Assembly (NCBI GenBank): GCA_944390105.1
Contig: CALXOV010000038.1
Coordinates: 1-62,388 of the forward strand
Reading direction: 5' to 3'
Length of the DNA stretch: 62,388 nucleotides
Source: an uncultured Succinivibrionaceae bacterium
GTDB taxonomy: Bacteria; Pseudomonadota; Gammaproteobacteria; Enterobacterales; Succinivibrionaceae
The notes beneath the pieces are model-generated. The model was not told the origin of the DNA. It did not search any database and worked only from the letters and a program-made list of their open reading frames with translations. Every line of letters starts with the position of its first letter. Position 1 is the first letter of the stretch. Made by a program: the position numbers and the translations under genes. Positions 37,651 to 47,181 of the stretch are shown here, in pieces.

Positions 37651-37789
37651 GCAAATTGCTGCGATATTGTTGTGTGCCTTGCGGCGCGAAAACTGTCGTC
37701 AGATGTGCGTGTTTAGTCTTTGGCAAAGTTGTAGCTTGGGCTTAAAATAGCGTAGCTTTCATTTATTTTGCAAACAAAGCGGAGAGTTT

Positions 37790-38608
37790 ATGATGCGTGG
37801 TGCCTTAATCGGCGGGGCTGCGGCCGCCGTAATGCTGTTTGCCGGCAGCGCGTTTGCCCAGCATGGTTCTGTCAATCCGATGGCCCCGCGTCAGCTCTCG
37901 CGTGCGGCTTACATGCAAGAGTACAGCTATGGCTACTCGATTTTGCCGGGCTCGGCGGTTGATACGCTGGAAACGCCCAATCGCGTGGTGGGCTGGACGC
38001 TCAATTATGATGTGTTTGATCGCTATATTCTGCGCCCGGTGGCGCATGCTTATGCTGCCATGCCGCAGCCGGTACAGACCGGTATCGGCAATTTCAATTA
38101 CAACTTGACTGAGGTCAATAATGTCGTCAATAACCTGCTTATCGGTGAGCCGGGGGCATCAGCAGTAAGCTTAGGCCGCTTTGTGATTAATTCCACCATC
38201 GGCATCTTAGGCTTTATTGATGTCGCCTCCATGATGGGCATGGATAAGCAGACCATGGAGATGCAGACCGTGCTGGGCAAAGGCGGCATGGAACAAGGCC
38301 CTTATCTGATGGTGCCGATCTATGGTCCGACTACCGGGCGCGAGGTACAGGGCGATATGATTGATGAGATCCCGTGGTTCTGGCTGCCGTGGTATGTCAA
38401 TGTCGGCTTGTGGGCGATCGATGGCGTGCATAACCGCGCGCAGTTGCTTGATCAGGAAGGCGTAGTTGATAATGCGCTTGACCCTTACGGGCAAACCCGC
38501 GACATCTTCTTAATGTACTCCGAGGGTAAGGTCAATCCGGATGCCGCCGCGGCTGCACCTGAAGAAGAGACTTTAGATGAAGCCTTTTTAGATGAAATTG
38601 ACGGATAG
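37790..38608 (+). CDS. mlaA: MlaA/VacJ-family protein without a lipobox
   Basis: MlaA removes misplaced phospholipids from the outer leaflet of the outer membrane and passes them to MlaC. The 272-residue protein has the family core: YDVFDRYILRPVAHAY, NLTEVNNVVNNLL, GRFVINSTIGILGFIDVASMMG, GPYLMVPIYGPTTGRE. Its signal peptide ends AGSAFAQ, a signal-peptidase-I site, and the entire protein has no cysteine, so it cannot be the usual lipoprotein. The tail is acidic and Ala-rich. GGAGAG precedes two adjacent ATGs (37790, 37793). It lies three bases before tyrA, an unusual partner. Confidence 0.88.
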   Translation: MMRGALIGGAAAAVMLFAGSAFAQHGSVNPMAPRQLSRAAYMQEYSYGYSILPGSAVDTLETPNRVVGWTLNYDVFDRYILRPVAHAYAAMPQPVQTGIGNFNYNLTEVNNVVNNLLIGEPGASAVSLGRFVINSTIGILGFIDVASMMGMDKQTMEMQTVLGKGGMEQGPYLMVPIYGPTTGREVQGDMIDEIPWFWLPWYVNVGLWAIDGVHNRAQLLDQEGVVDNALDPYGQTRDIFLMYSEGKVNPDAAAAAPEEETLDEAFLDEIDG

Positions 38609-38611
38609 AAC

Positions 38612-39748
38612 ATGGCACAGGAGCGTACCTTAGCGCAGTTGCGGGCGGAGATTGATAAGCTTGATGCACAGCTAATTGAGCTTTTACGCCAGCGCCAGAA
38701 CTTGGTGCAGCAGGCCAGCGCCTGCAAAAGCGCCCACAAGGATGCAGCATATTCGCAGGAGCGCGAGGCCTTTTTGCTACAGGATCGCGCGCGCATGGCA
38801 GAAGCGGCCGGACTGCCGCCGGGGCTCGTGGAAGATCTGCTGCGCCGCCTGTTGCGGGAATCTTATAAAGGGCAGGGGCCTACGGCCTATGCTTGTGTCA
38901 GCCCCTCAGAGCGTCCCGTGGTTATCATCGGCGGGCGCGGGGCGATGGGACGTCTCTTTGCCGACTACTTTGAGCACTCGGGCTACCGCGTAGCCATTTT
39001 AGAGGCAGAAGACTGGGCGCGGGCCGATGAGTTGCTAAAAAACGCGCGGGCGGTCTTTATCAGTGTGCCGATTGCGCACACTCAGGCGGTGATAGCTCAA
39101 GCTGCGCCGCTGCTGCCGCGTGACTGCGTGCTGTGCGACTTTACCTCAGTTAAAGCGCCGATGCTAGAGGCGATGCTTAAGGCTCATCCCGGACCGGTGT
39201 TGGGGCTGCATCCGATGTTCGGGCCGGATATCCGCTCCATGGTAAAGCAGGTCATTGTCAGTGTCGGCGGGCGGGATGAAAGTAAGGGACAGTTCATTTT
39301 GGATCAGATGGCCTTGTGGGGCGCGCATATCTGTAAATGCTCTGCCGCTGAGCATGATAAGGCTATGAGCATTATTCAGGCGCTGCGGCACTTTACTACC
39401 TACTGTTATGGGCGCTTTTTAAGTAAAATTGCGCCCGATTTAAAGCAGATCTTGGCCTTAAGCTCGCCGATTTACCGTTTAGAAATTGAAATGGTAGGAC
39501 GTTTGTTTGCGCAAGATCCTAAGCTTTATGCTGATATCATCATGGCATCTGCGCGCAATGTCGAGCTGATCCAGAGCTATCTTGACAGTCTGCAGCCTGA
39601 GTTTGCATTAATTGCCGCCGGAGATAAAGCGGCTTTTTTGGCCAACTTTGCTCAGACCCGTGCGTATTTTGGCGACTATGCCGCCAAATTCCTGCGCGAA
39701 AGCGGTGCGCTCTTGGCTAAAGTGCAGGATGAAAGGGAGGCGGGGTGA
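38612..39748 (+). CDS. tyrA: Chorismate mutase / prephenate dehydrogenase TyrA
   Basis: This bifunctional enzyme makes 4-hydroxyphenylpyruvate for tyrosine. The 378-residue protein has an AroQ chorismate mutase (about 1-88: [20 protein letters not shown]) and an NAD-dependent prephenate dehydrogenase ([14 protein letters not shown]; catalytic His200 in GLHPMFGP). Length and order match the enteric T-protein. It starts three bases after mlaA and overlaps the next gene by four bases, so mlaA-tyrA and the DUF945 gene form one unit. No TyrR box was recognised. Confidence 0.95.
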   Translation: MAQERTLAQLRAEIDKLDAQLIELLRQRQNLVQQASACKSAHKDAAYSQEREAFLLQDRARMAEAAGLPPGLVEDLLRRLLRESYKGQGPTAYACVSPSERPVVIIGGRGAMGRLFADYFEHSGYRVAILEAEDWARADELLKNARAVFISVPIAHTQAVIAQAAPLLPRDCVLCDFTSVKAPMLEAMLKAHPGPVLGLHPMFGPDIRSMVKQVIVSVGGRDESKGQFILDQMALWGAHICKCSAAEHDKAMSIIQALRHFTTYCYGRFLSKIAPDLKQILALSSPIYRLEIEMVGRLFAQDPKLYADIIMASARNVELIQSYLDSLQPEFALIAAGDKAAFLANFAQTRAYFGDYAAKFLRESGALLAKVQDEREAG

Positions 39749-41094
39749 AGCGTCGTCTACTGCTTATCGTAAGCTGTCTTGCTGCTTTGCTGGCACTTTT
39801 GGCCGTGGCGCAAATTGTGCTGGCGGGAATGGTGTTTGACCGTAAAATTGACAGTGTGCTGTCTCGTGTGCAGCAGCGCGTGCCGGCGCTGAGCCTGCAT
39901 TATCAGCCGCAGAATTCAGGCTTTAGTTCAAGAAGCGGGCGGATCGACTGGGAGCTTAAGCTGCCTGCTGGCAATGCGTTGGGACTGCCGGCTATCAGCG
40001 GCAGCACCATGCTTGAGCTTTCCTTTGGTCTGCTTAAAGTAAATGCCGCTTTTAGTAAGGTTGAGCACAGCGGCAACCTCGATGAGCTGCTCGCTAAATT
40101 GAATTTGCAGCCCATAGGTTACCGCGGGGCGCTGTCCGGGACACTGCTACCACCTAAAGTTGAGGCGGCGGTTAGGAGCACGCCTTTTACGTTGCCATTA
40201 ACTTACGGCAGCTGCGCAGTGGGGGAGAATTCATTGTATGCCTCCGCCTCTGGCGTCGACGCTATCAGTGCGGAGCTTAATGTTGGCTCATTGCACTGCC
40301 GAGGCAGTGAACGCTATGCAGCCCAGGAAAGTTTTGCCGCTGATCTTAATGGATTGACGCTGCGGGTTGATCCGCGCTGGGACAGCGCTGCGCAGCGTTT
40401 GTACGTTGACAGTCTGCAGGTAGCGCTGTCGCAGCTTACGGCTGAAGTATCCACGCTGTTTATGATTGGTTTTACCCCCGACGCGCGGGTCAAAGATCCG
40501 ACGTTGCGCGATCGTATCGAATTTACGGATTTAAGCGCCAGCCTGGCCTTTAGCCCTAAGGATGCTACAGGGCGCTCCTACCTTAGATTTGATTCTTCCG
40601 GTAATTACGCTTGGGCCTTCCCCTTTGTCGCTAAGGGAAAGATGCAGCCTTTATACCGCCTAGATAAACTTAAACTTGAGGGCCGTGCCGGGCGCGTAGC
40701 GGCAAAAGATTTGTTTAAGGCTTTGACGCAGTTGGATGCGGCAGAGGGCGTAGAACAGCTGCTAAACTGCTTCAGTGCGCGGCAGGAAGTGGATTTAACC
40801 GAGTTTTCTTTTGAGCATCAGGGCCAGCGCGCTGCTGCATCTGGCAAGGCGGCGGTCGAACTTGATTTTGCGGCTTTGAAGATTAAAGCGCTGCAGGCCG
40901 ACTTTAAGCTTGCAGGCGGCAGTGCTTTCGTGCAGAGCCTGATCGGGACGGAATATGCTGATGCCTTAGCAGACCTAGTGCGTGCCGGTTACGTCACACA
41001 AGATGGGGGCAGCTACCGCACGCATTTGACCATCCACAATCAGGATATCAGGCTAAATCAACGTCTACTGCAGCTTAAAGCTGGTGAGGATTAA
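39745..41094 (+). CDS. DUF945 (YdgA-like) envelope protein
   Basis: A 449-residue protein with one N-terminal membrane anchor or uncleaved signal (about 4-28) and a long, beta-rich, probably periplasmic body. Its pattern ([70 protein letters not shown]) fits the YdgA/DUF945 family, whose function is poorly known. It starts with GTG overlapping the tyrA stop by four bases (GTGA), and GGGAGG precedes the start. Confidence 0.65.
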   Translation: MKRRLLLIVSCLAALLALLAVAQIVLAGMVFDRKIDSVLSRVQQRVPALSLHYQPQNSGFSSRSGRIDWELKLPAGNALGLPAISGSTMLELSFGLLKVNAAFSKVEHSGNLDELLAKLNLQPIGYRGALSGTLLPPKVEAAVRSTPFTLPLTYGSCAVGENSLYASASGVDAISAELNVGSLHCRGSERYAAQESFAADLNGLTLRVDPRWDSAAQRLYVDSLQVALSQLTAEVSTLFMIGFTPDARVKDPTLRDRIEFTDLSASLAFSPKDATGRSYLRFDSSGNYAWAFPFVAKGKMQPLYRLDKLKLEGRAGRVAAKDLFKALTQLDAAEGVEQLLNCFSARQEVDLTEFSFEHQGQRAAASGKAAVELDFAALKIKALQADFKLAGGSAFVQSLIGTEYADALADLVRAGYVTQDGGSYRTHLTIHNQDIRLNQRLLQLKAGED

Positions 41095-41193
41095 GTTCAG
41101 GCAGTAGCGGTTGCGTAAGAGCGGGCGCACAGTTAGGGCAGATTGAGCTTATACGTTTAATCTTTATTTTTTAGCCATAGAAAGGAGCGTTTT

Positions 41194-41607
41194 ATGAAGT
41201 TTTGGCGAAGTCTGATGGGTAGCATAGCGCTGAGCTGTGCGGTGTTTATGACGTTGTCCTGCAGCGATGCGACTGCTGAAGCTGAGAACGCGGCGCTTGC
41301 GTTCATGGAAAAATTTCTAGCAGGCGATAGTAAGAGCGCGATGACTTACGTGAATATATCAGAGGATGATGCGCGCAGTGCAGAAACAGCAGCCGGCATG
41401 CTGGGCATGCTGTGTACGGCGGCCAAGCAGGAAAGCGCTAAACGCGGCGGGATTGATGAGATAGAGAGTGTGGAGGCTCAGCTGCTGCGCAATGATGAAA
41501 CGCAAGCTGTGGTTAAAATCAAAGTTACTTTCGTAAACGGCAGTGTAAAAGTGGATGCGCTAAAGCTTATCCAAGATGGCGCCGGCCAATGGAAAGTAGT
41601 GCTGTAG
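41194..41607 (+). CDS. Small lipoprotein, DUF4878-like (paralogue 1)
   Basis: A 137-residue product with a lipoprotein signal peptide (lipobox TLSC, Cys23). The mature part begins with an acidic linker and AALAFMEKFLAGDSKSAM, followed by a small domain ending KLIQDGAGQWKVVL. This resembles the DUF4878/NTF2-like fold of small bacterial lipoproteins, whose role is unknown. AAGGAG precedes the ATG. It shares clear similarity with the next gene and sits 99 bases after the DUF945 gene. Confidence 0.7.
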   Translation: MKFWRSLMGSIALSCAVFMTLSCSDATAEAENAALAFMEKFLAGDSKSAMTYVNISEDDARSAETAAGMLGMLCTAAKQESAKRGGIDEIESVEAQLLRNDETQAVVKIKVTFVNGSVKVDALKLIQDGAGQWKVVL

Positions 41608-41791
41608 AAGCCTTAATAGACTCTTGGCGACGATTGCAGGACATCCGCTGCTAGGTGCTGCAGTAGACCTGCAGATATCTGCGTGAGTTAGAGCGCACTT
41701 TTAGGATTTTGCGAGGCAGTAGCGCGTCGCCCCTTCAGGTAACGACTTATACTTGCATTCATTGATTTGATAACTGAAGAGGGGTGTTTTT

Positions 41792-42208
41792 ATGCAATTA
41801 TTTCGTCAGCTGCTGTGTGGACTGCTGCTGAGCGCAGCGGCTTTATTTACGCTATCCTGCGGCGATGCGGTCGATGACGGTCCGCAGGCAGTAGCGGTAG
41901 ATTTTATGGAGAAATTCATTACCGGTGATGGCCAAAATGCAATCACGCTTTTGTACCTGCCGGAGGATGATGCGCGCAATGCCGAAATGATTGCCGGCAA
42001 AATTGGCGCTATGAGTGTGGCTGCTAAAAAGAAGACCGGCAGCAGTGGGGGACTTGATAAGATTGAGGTGCAGGAAACCAAGCTGCAGGGAGACAATGAA
42101 AATAAAGCCACGGTTCGCGTCTTAGTTACCTTCGGTGACGGTACTGCCAAAAAAGAGAATATTAAGCTTATCAAAGATGCTGAAGGAAAGTGGAAAGTGG
42201 CACTGTAA
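41792..42208 (+). CDS. Small lipoprotein, DUF4878-like (paralogue 2)
   Basis: A 138-residue product with lipobox TLSC (Cys23). The body matches the preceding gene closely: DFMEKFITGDGQNAITLLYLPEDDARNAE, then TFGDGTAKKENIKLIKDAEGKWKVAL. The pair therefore arose by tandem duplication and has since diverged to roughly half identity. It lies 184 bases after its paralogue, so it probably has its own promoter. Four bases separate it from the downstream YiiX-like gene. Confidence 0.7.
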   Translation: MQLFRQLLCGLLLSAAALFTLSCGDAVDDGPQAVAVDFMEKFITGDGQNAITLLYLPEDDARNAEMIAGKIGAMSVAAKKKTGSSGGLDKIEVQETKLQGDNENKATVRVLVTFGDGTAKKENIKLIKDAEGKWKVAL

Positions 42209-42211
42209 CGC

Positions 42212-42808
42212 ATGTGGCGCGGGCTGATCCACGCGGCGCTAGTCCTGTGTCTGTGTTTGCAGCCTGCCGCGCAGCGCTTGCCGCCGTCAGCAATACTGCA
42301 AAGTACGCTTAACCTGCCGCCGCTACAGCTTGGTGATGTCGTATTTCGCTGCGGCCGCGGTATTGATAGCGCTATTATTAGTGAAATCTCTAAAAGTAAA
42401 TATTCACATGTGGGCATGGTGGCGGCGCTGCAGCCGCAGATAGTTATCATTCATGCCACCACGGATGATGTGCCGACTAAAGCTAATCAGGTGATAGCCT
42501 CAACCTTAAGCTTTTTTGTTCAGGAGGCCAAGCGTTTTGCGGTGAAGCGTTATGCCTTAAGTGCGCAGGAACAGCAACAGATCGCAGCTTTTCTGCACAG
42601 CCAATTAGGAGAGCCATTTGTGCTTGATGGCAAACGCGACAGTTTGTACTGCACAACCTTAATTGTAAAGGCTCTAGGAGCGCAACGCAGTGCGTCGCTG
42701 CGCTTTCACTATCTGCAGTTTTTCGGCATCACAGGCTTGTTCCTCTTCCCTGAAGATTTGTGGCAGGATGCACGCAGTCAGGTGATTTACTCTGCTGGAG
42801 AGCAATGA
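42212..42808 (+). CDS. YiiX-like permuted papain-fold peptidase
   Basis: A 198-residue exported protein (signal-like start MWRGLIHAALVLCLCLQPAA). It shows the permuted NlpC/P60-type (YiiX/C92) arrangement: an early LGDVVFRCG and His in KYSHVGMV, then a later catalytic-type Cys in SLYCTTLIVKAL. Related enzymes cut amide or ester bonds in cell-wall peptides or lipids; the substrate is not known. It directly follows the second DUF4878 lipoprotein with a three-base gap, so these two are almost certainly cotranscribed. Confidence 0.7.
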   Translation: MWRGLIHAALVLCLCLQPAAQRLPPSAILQSTLNLPPLQLGDVVFRCGRGIDSAIISEISKSKYSHVGMVAALQPQIVIIHATTDDVPTKANQVIASTLSFFVQEAKRFAVKRYALSAQEQQQIAAFLHSQLGEPFVLDGKRDSLYCTTLIVKALGAQRSASLRFHYLQFFGITGLFLFPEDLWQDARSQVIYSAGEQ

Positions 42809-42902
42809 TAGCAGTCGCTAAGCATACTTGTGCGCCGGCTTTGCGTTAATATTTGCAGTCGGCAAATACCTCTGTGCTAAATTTATTGCCCTTAGCTTAT
42901 AC

Positions 42903-43175
42903 ATGCGTATCAGTGAGGTCATGAGGAAAGTCGCAGCGCGCGATGAACTCTTAGCCCATCATAGTGTGCCTACGTTGCTGGAGGATCTTAAAGGAATTAA
43001 AGCCATCTACTTTAATGATGGCTACGTAGATATACCCACACTATCCAAAAAACAAACGGATGCTCTGAAGCTATTTGGCATCAAACAACCGGTCTCAGGG
43101 TATAGGGAAGAACAGGCGATCCCCAACATGATTCGTTACGCGCGCAAACCCCACGGGGACAGCATACATGCATAA
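42903..43175 (+). CDS. Small hypothetical protein, possible transposase remnant
   Basis: A 90-residue frame (an earlier in-frame start at 42828 has no ribosome binding site). It reads MRISEVMRKVAARDELLAHH and then TLLEDLKGIKAIYFNDG, SKKQTDALKLFGI. This resembles the C-terminal end of some IS1634/IS4-type transposases, but I cannot confirm it. With no neighbours of known function and decayed sequence on both sides, it may be the relict end of an insertion sequence near ssrA. Confidence 0.3.
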   Translation: MRISEVMRKVAARDELLAHHSVPTLLEDLKGIKAIYFNDGYVDIPTLSKKQTDALKLFGIKQPVSGYREEQAIPNMIRYARKPHGDSIHA

Positions 43176-43251
43176 AGCGGAGTAAGACTTTGCTTAAAAC
43201 CAACTAGTATAAAATTTGGGTAAAACGCGGGGCGGAGGTAAAAAATGTTGT

Positions 43252-43614
43252 TGGTGGAGATGGCGGGATTTGAACCCGCGTCCCAAAAGGCTTCGTCTTC
43301 AGTACTACATGCTTAGGCAGCCTTTAATCTCGGTACCAAGCTGCGGGATGCCGCGCCACTCAATACCCAGCTTGTAAAATTCTTTAATGCTTCCCTGACA
43401 AGCGGCAGATCCACACGAGCTGATGAAAAACTGACCCCAGTGCGACTAAGTGTCACCAGCAAGACTTAGAACTGAGGGCCTTACGCAGGTTATTAAGCTG
43501 CTAAAGCGTAGTTTTCGTCGTTTGCGACTATTTTTTTGCGACTGTTTAACGAGGCACCGCACCTCGACATGCACCTTGGAGTCCACGCTTCCGGTCGAAT
43601 CCAGAATCATCCCC
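43252..43614 (-). ncRNA. ssrA: Transfer-messenger RNA (tmRNA)
   Basis: The minus strand gives a 363-nt one-piece tmRNA. The 5' end is GGGGATGATTCTGGATTCGAC and the 3' end is a tRNA-Ala-like T-arm with encoded CCA (GTTCAAATCCCGCC...CCACCA). The reading frame at 43525-43493 encodes the tag ANDENYALAA followed by TAA, the same tag as in E. coli. It rescues stalled ribosomes with SmpB, whose gene lies about 530 bp upstream on the same strand. Confidence 0.97.
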
Positions 43615-43626
43615 AAGCAGATCGCA

Positions 43627-43655
43627 ATCATACATCTATTAAAGCTAGGATGCAA
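43627..43655 (-). promoter_or_regulatory. ssrA promoter
   Basis: On the minus strand TTGCAT (43655-43650), 17 bp, TATGAT (43632-43627), then 12 bases to the mature tmRNA 5' end. This leaves a short leader for RNase P to remove. Confidence 0.65.
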
Positions 43656-43729
43656 GACTTTTTGTAAGCTGCATCCGGCTGAGCTGCCTTAAGGACAACG
43701 GCGCGGCCGCATGCCATAGTTAAAGCCTC

Positions 43730-44082
43730 AGCTTAATGATGGCTCTTGAAAAATATGGGCGCGCAATCCCGTACAAGGTTGGTATCCCTTAGGCGGACGC
43801 GGCAATACCGCGGCTAGGTTTAGCAATGAAACTATCTGTAGACAATATGAGTGCCCCCTTGACAGAGGGGGCACTCATATCAGGATTGCCGCCTCCCATG
43901 GGGTCAGCTCGGCACAGGTGATATTGCGCTGGAATCTGCCGCGTGACGTGGTGGTGATCCCGGGCTCCAGTAACCCTGACACGTCAAAGAGAATCTTAAT
44001 TTGTTCCACTTTGCACTGACCGATGAGGAAATGGCGCAGATAGCGGCGTTAAACCGCGATGAAAAGCATGACTGGTATTAGT
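43730..44082 (+). pseudogene. Aldo/keto reductase C-terminal remnant
   Basis: Pieces of an aldo/keto reductase can be read in shifting frames. First comes VQGWYPLGGRGNTAARFSNETI (about 43775-43836, given here in two parts: VQGWYPLGGRGNT and AARFSNETI), then IAASHGVSSAQVILRWNL and VVVIPGSSNPD (43885-43980), then, after a one-base shift, HVKENLNLFHFALTDEEMAQ and KHDWY with a stop at about 44082. The N-terminal half is missing. A 36-base palindrome sits between NETI and IAASHG. This is a decayed fragment in the gap between ssrA and smpB. Confidence 0.75.
43845..43880. repeat. Long perfect palindrome inside the reductase remnant
   Basis: Arms of 14 bp (ATATGAGTGCCCCC 43845-43858 and its complement 43867-43880) flank an eight-base loop TTGACAGA. 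It interrupts the aldo/keto reductase sequence but keeps its reading frame. It could be a small palindromic mobile element or a structure acquired during decay. Confidence 0.6.
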
Positions 44083-44142
44083 CCACTCGTGATAGGAGCT
44101 ATAGTGCTGTCTGTAGCTTAAGCGGCAGACAGCTTAACCCTA

Positions 44143-44622
44143 CTAGAACGACTTTTTCATGATACGCTCTTTGGCGCGCTGCCATTCACGATTTTTAATC
44201 GAGTCACGTTTGTCATGCTCCTGCTTTCCGCGGGCAATGCCGATCTCAAGCTTAGCCCATGAGCCTTTCCAATACAGCTTGAGCGGAATAATGGTATAGC
44301 CCGAGCGCTGCGCATGTCCAATCAGCTTGCCGATTTCGCGCTTATTCAGCAACAGCTTGCGCGTTCTCTCTGGATCGCTTACCACAAAGGCGCAGGAGTT
44401 TTTAAGCGGCGTAATGGTCGAGCCTAAGAGTAGCATTTCACCGTCTTTTGGCGTCACATAAGCCTCGGAAATATTGGCTTTGCCGGCGCGCAGGGATTTT
44501 ACTTCCCAACCCTGCAGCGATAAGCCTGCCTCAAAGCGCTCTTCAATAAAATAATCGTGCTGGGCGCGGCGGTTGACCGCAATTACGTTATCACCCAGCT
44601 TTTTCTTTTTTTTACCAGCCAT
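44143..44622 (-). CDS. smpB: SsrA-binding protein SmpB
   Basis: SmpB binds tmRNA and places it in the decoding centre of stalled ribosomes. The 159-residue protein has the usual elements: [44 protein letters not shown], and a basic C-terminal tail ([25 protein letters not shown]) that acts in the mRNA channel. It lies upstream of ssrA on the same strand. Confidence 0.97.
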   Translation of the reverse strand: MAGKKKKKLGDNVIAVNRRAQHDYFIEERFEAGLSLQGWEVKSLRAGKANISEAYVTPKDGEMLLLGSTITPLKNSCAFVVSDPERTRKLLLNKREIGKLIGHAQRSGYTIIPLKLYWKGSWAKLEIGIARGKQEHDKRDSIKNREWQRAKERIMKKSF

Positions 44623-44796
44623 AATAAAGCCTTAATAATTCTGTTAGTTATCTGAAAAACGCGGGGTCTAAGCCCGCGTAGCCAGACGCCATCGTAAGCG
44701 GCGTGCGGCAAAATGCGCGCTTGCGCATAAAATTCTGTACACGTGCGGGGAAGATGTCATTCTAACGAAAAATTTGGCTAGAATAAGGCTTAGTCT

Positions 44797-44823
44797 GCAA
44801 ATTTTTTAGTATCGTGCCGATAT
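44797..44823 (+). promoter_or_regulatory. Possible sigma-28 promoter of the chemoreceptor gene
   Basis: GCCGATAT (44816-44823) matches seven of eight bases of the sigma-28 -10. The -35 place, 11 bp upstream, reads GCAAATTT (five of eight). It lies 43 bases before the chemoreceptor ATG, where such a promoter would be expected. Confidence 0.4.
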
Positions 44824-44866
44824 TAAGAATGACTGCACTTGACTGTAAGCTATACAAGGTAAGTTT

Positions 44867-46618
44867 ATGCCCACAAGTAATGCCGCTACGGATGCTCCGG
44901 ATGTAAATACTGCGCCGACTGTTGCAGCCGCGCAGCCGGAGGTTGATTTAAGCAGCTCTCAGCAGAAAAATGCTAATGAATCTGTGATGCCCCCGCGCCG
45001 TTTCTGGCAGCTGTCGATCTTGCAGCGCGTTACCATCAGTCAAATTCTGTATATTCTGCTGTTTGCCGCCGCCGCGGTATTGATCTTTGTGGTAAATCAT
45101 AATCAGCAGAGCGCACAGCAGGCAGTAGACGTCAACGGCATTTACCGCGTGCATGCGGCAGCCGCGTCCTTAGGCGCCGGCTTAGTCGCCGTGGATGGTG
45201 AAATGGCGCAGGCGCGGGAGCGTAGTGATTATTTTAAAAATGCGGCGCAAGATGCAGCTAAGATGCAGGATCTGCTTTCAAGCTTGCAGCAGGAAATTGC
45301 CAAGCTGCCGGATTCGCCGGTAAAAGCAGAATTATCGTCGGCGTTTAATCAAGAGCTGCAACCGGCGGCCGCACAATATTTGACTTTGACTCAAGCGGCA
45401 CTGGCCAAGCAGCAGTTGCCTGCAGGGCTTAAATTACTGCAGCTTACTTCAGCAATTACAGCTGGCGTCAATCACATTGAGCAGCTGGCGGTGCATGGAA
45501 TTTACCGCGCGGCTACGGGAGCAAGTCAGCTTTTATCCTACATTCCGATAGCCATGGGGATCGGTCTTGCCCTGATGGTATTATGCTTTTTATTTACTAT
45601 GGCCTCGCTACGCCGCTCTCTGCGGCAGAATGCGTCGCGGGTACTGCGGGCTTTAAAGCGCATTGAGCAGGGCGATCTGTCGGTGCGGATTAACCCTAAA
45701 TCCGGCGATGAAATCGGCCGCATCGCGGCTTTTACCGACAGTTTCGTCGAGAGTTCAGATAAAACCTTAAGCTTGATTCGCGATGATATTGAAAAGTTGC
45801 ATGATATGGTCGGCAGCAATCGCAATGCGCTTGATACCGCCAATGGAGTGATCTTAGATCAACGCAATAAAGCGCAATACGTGGCGAACGCAACCGCTGA
45901 AATGGAAGATGCGGTGGAGCAGGTTGCTGAATTTGCTAAATCCACCTTAAAGGAAGTTAAGGGGGCAGAGGATGCCTCGGAGACGTGCCGGCGCACCATG
46001 TCCGATAATATCACCACGACGCATACGTTGTCAGATAGGCTGCGCGCTTCTTCAGAGGCCATCAACCGCATTCATGAAATGGGCGATAAAATTAAGTCGA
46101 TTGTTACTACGATTGAAGATATTGCTGATCAAACCAATCTCTTGGCGTTAAATGCGACGATTGAGGCGGCGCGTGCCGGAGATGCCGGGCGCGGTTTTGC
46201 GATCGTAGCTGAGGAGATCCGTAATTTAGCAAGTAAGACCGCGGTGTCAACCAAGGAAGTTCGCTCTACTATCAGCGAGCTTGATGAAGCGGTGATTAAT
46301 TCGGTGAATGTGATGGCCAGCTGCGAAGGCGAAATGGTTAATTCGCTGGCGCAAAGCTCACGGGCTAACTCTTCGATTGAGGAGATTATGGGCATCATTG
46401 CTACCATCAGCGACATGTCCGAGCAGATTGTATCAGCTTGTGAAAAGCAAGCGGCGTCGGCAGGCGAGATAAATCAGAGTATTGCCAATATCTCAAAGCT
46501 AGCTGAGGACAATTACGAACACATGTCCGGCATTCATTCCTCAATGTCAGAACTAGATGAGCTAGCTACCAGTCAAGCTGAGGTTATTGCGGCTTTTACC
46601 TTAACGAAAAAAAAGTAA
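44867..46618 (+). CDS. Methyl-accepting chemotaxis protein
   Basis: A 583-residue inner-membrane chemoreceptor. It has a cytoplasmic Pro/Ala-rich start, a membrane segment at about 57-76, a periplasmic helical ligand domain (about 77-220), a second membrane segment (about 223-246), HAMP ([24 protein letters not shown]) and a long signalling coiled coil. The hairpin tip [34 protein letters not shown] is the universal CheA/CheW-binding site. The ligand is unknown. No CheB/R-binding pentapeptide is seen at the C-terminus, which ends TLTKKK. Confidence 0.93.
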   Translation: MPTSNAATDAPDVNTAPTVAAAQPEVDLSSSQQKNANESVMPPRRFWQLSILQRVTISQILYILLFAAAAVLIFVVNHNQQSAQQAVDVNGIYRVHAAAASLGAGLVAVDGEMAQARERSDYFKNAAQDAAKMQDLLSSLQQEIAKLPDSPVKAELSSAFNQELQPAAAQYLTLTQAALAKQQLPAGLKLLQLTSAITAGVNHIEQLAVHGIYRAATGASQLLSYIPIAMGIGLALMVLCFLFTMASLRRSLRQNASRVLRALKRIEQGDLSVRINPKSGDEIGRIAAFTDSFVESSDKTLSLIRDDIEKLHDMVGSNRNALDTANGVILDQRNKAQYVANATAEMEDAVEQVAEFAKSTLKEVKGAEDASETCRRTMSDNITTTHTLSDRLRASSEAINRIHEMGDKIKSIVTTIEDIADQTNLLALNATIEAARAGDAGRGFAIVAEEIRNLASKTAVSTKEVRSTISELDEAVINSVNVMASCEGEMVNSLAQSSRANSSIEEIMGIIATISDMSEQIVSACEKQAASAGEINQSIANISKLAEDNYEHMSGIHSSMSELDELATSQAEVIAAFTLTKKK

Positions 46619-46689
46619 GACCTATCTCCGTTTGCCGCAGGGGGCAGGGCGTCTTATCTGCTTAAGCTCACATTTTAAAAGTTTTTGTC

Positions 46690-46714
46690 AGCACAGCCTC
46701 GCCGTGGCTGTGCT
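46690..46714. terminator. Hairpin between chemoreceptor gene and rpsO
   Basis: AGCACAGCC (46690-46698) pairs perfectly with GGCTGTGCT (46706-46714). There is no T-run on the plus strand, so it is a weak terminator or a transcript-end stabiliser. Confidence 0.4.
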
Positions 46715-46731
46715 TCACAGATAAAACATGC

Positions 46732-46737
46732 TAAAAT
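46732..46737 (+). promoter_or_regulatory. Putative rpsO extended -10
   Basis: TGCTAAAAT (TAAAAT at 46732-46737) resembles an extended -10 and lies about 70 bases before the rpsO ATG. Confidence 0.4.
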
Positions 46738-46805
46738 CCGCGCGTTACCCTGTCTGAATTTGTGATCGGAGCAGGGCTTATTTTTGTCACAAAGGAGCAT
46801 AAAAA

Positions 46806-47075
46806 ATGGCATTAAGTGCTGAACAGAAAGCTAAGATCGTTGCTGAGTATGGACGTGGTGAGGGCGACACTGGCTCGCCTGAGGTGCAGATTGCACTGCT
46901 GACCTTCCGTATTACTGACCTGCAGCCGCATTTCCAGGCGCACAAGAAGGATCATCACAGCCGTCGCGGTCTGCTGCGCATGGTTGCCCAGCGCCGCAAG
47001 CTTCTGGATTACTTAAAGTCATACGACTTAAACCGCTATTTAGCGATTGTGGAGAAGCTCAAGCTTCGCCGCTAA
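46806..47075 (+). CDS. rpsO: 30S ribosomal protein S15
   Basis: S15 binds the central domain of 16S rRNA early in 30S assembly. The 89-residue protein has the typical [42 protein letters not shown] and ends KLKLRR. AAAGGAGC precedes the ATG. It lies just before pnp, the standard order in this class. Autoregulation by an mRNA pseudoknot, known in E. coli, was not tested. Confidence 0.98.
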   Translation: MALSAEQKAKIVAEYGRGEGDTGSPEVQIALLTFRITDLQPHFQAHKKDHHSRRGLLRMVAQRRKLLDYLKSYDLNRYLAIVEKLKLRR

Positions 47076-47088
47076 GATTAGATAGCGT

Positions 47089-47117
47089 GGGCGGCCGAGG
47101 GGCCGCCCAAATTTTAT
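47089..47117 (+). terminator. Hairpin between rpsO and pnp
   Basis: GGGCGGCC (47089-47096), loop GAGG, GGCCGCCC (47101-47108), then AAATTTTATT. This is a partial terminator; such rpsO-pnp hairpins allow readthrough into pnp. Confidence 0.65.
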
Positions 47118-47181
47118 TGATTCTGCCACGCGGAAGATGAATTAGAAAAAGAGCAGGATCTGCAGTATTGGAGATGTTTTA

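Noticed and set aside
41806-42450. 214-residue antisense frame over the second lipoprotein and the YiiX-like gene
   Set aside because: It is the shadow of two genes with signal peptides and recognisable domains on the plus strand; no start signal is seen.
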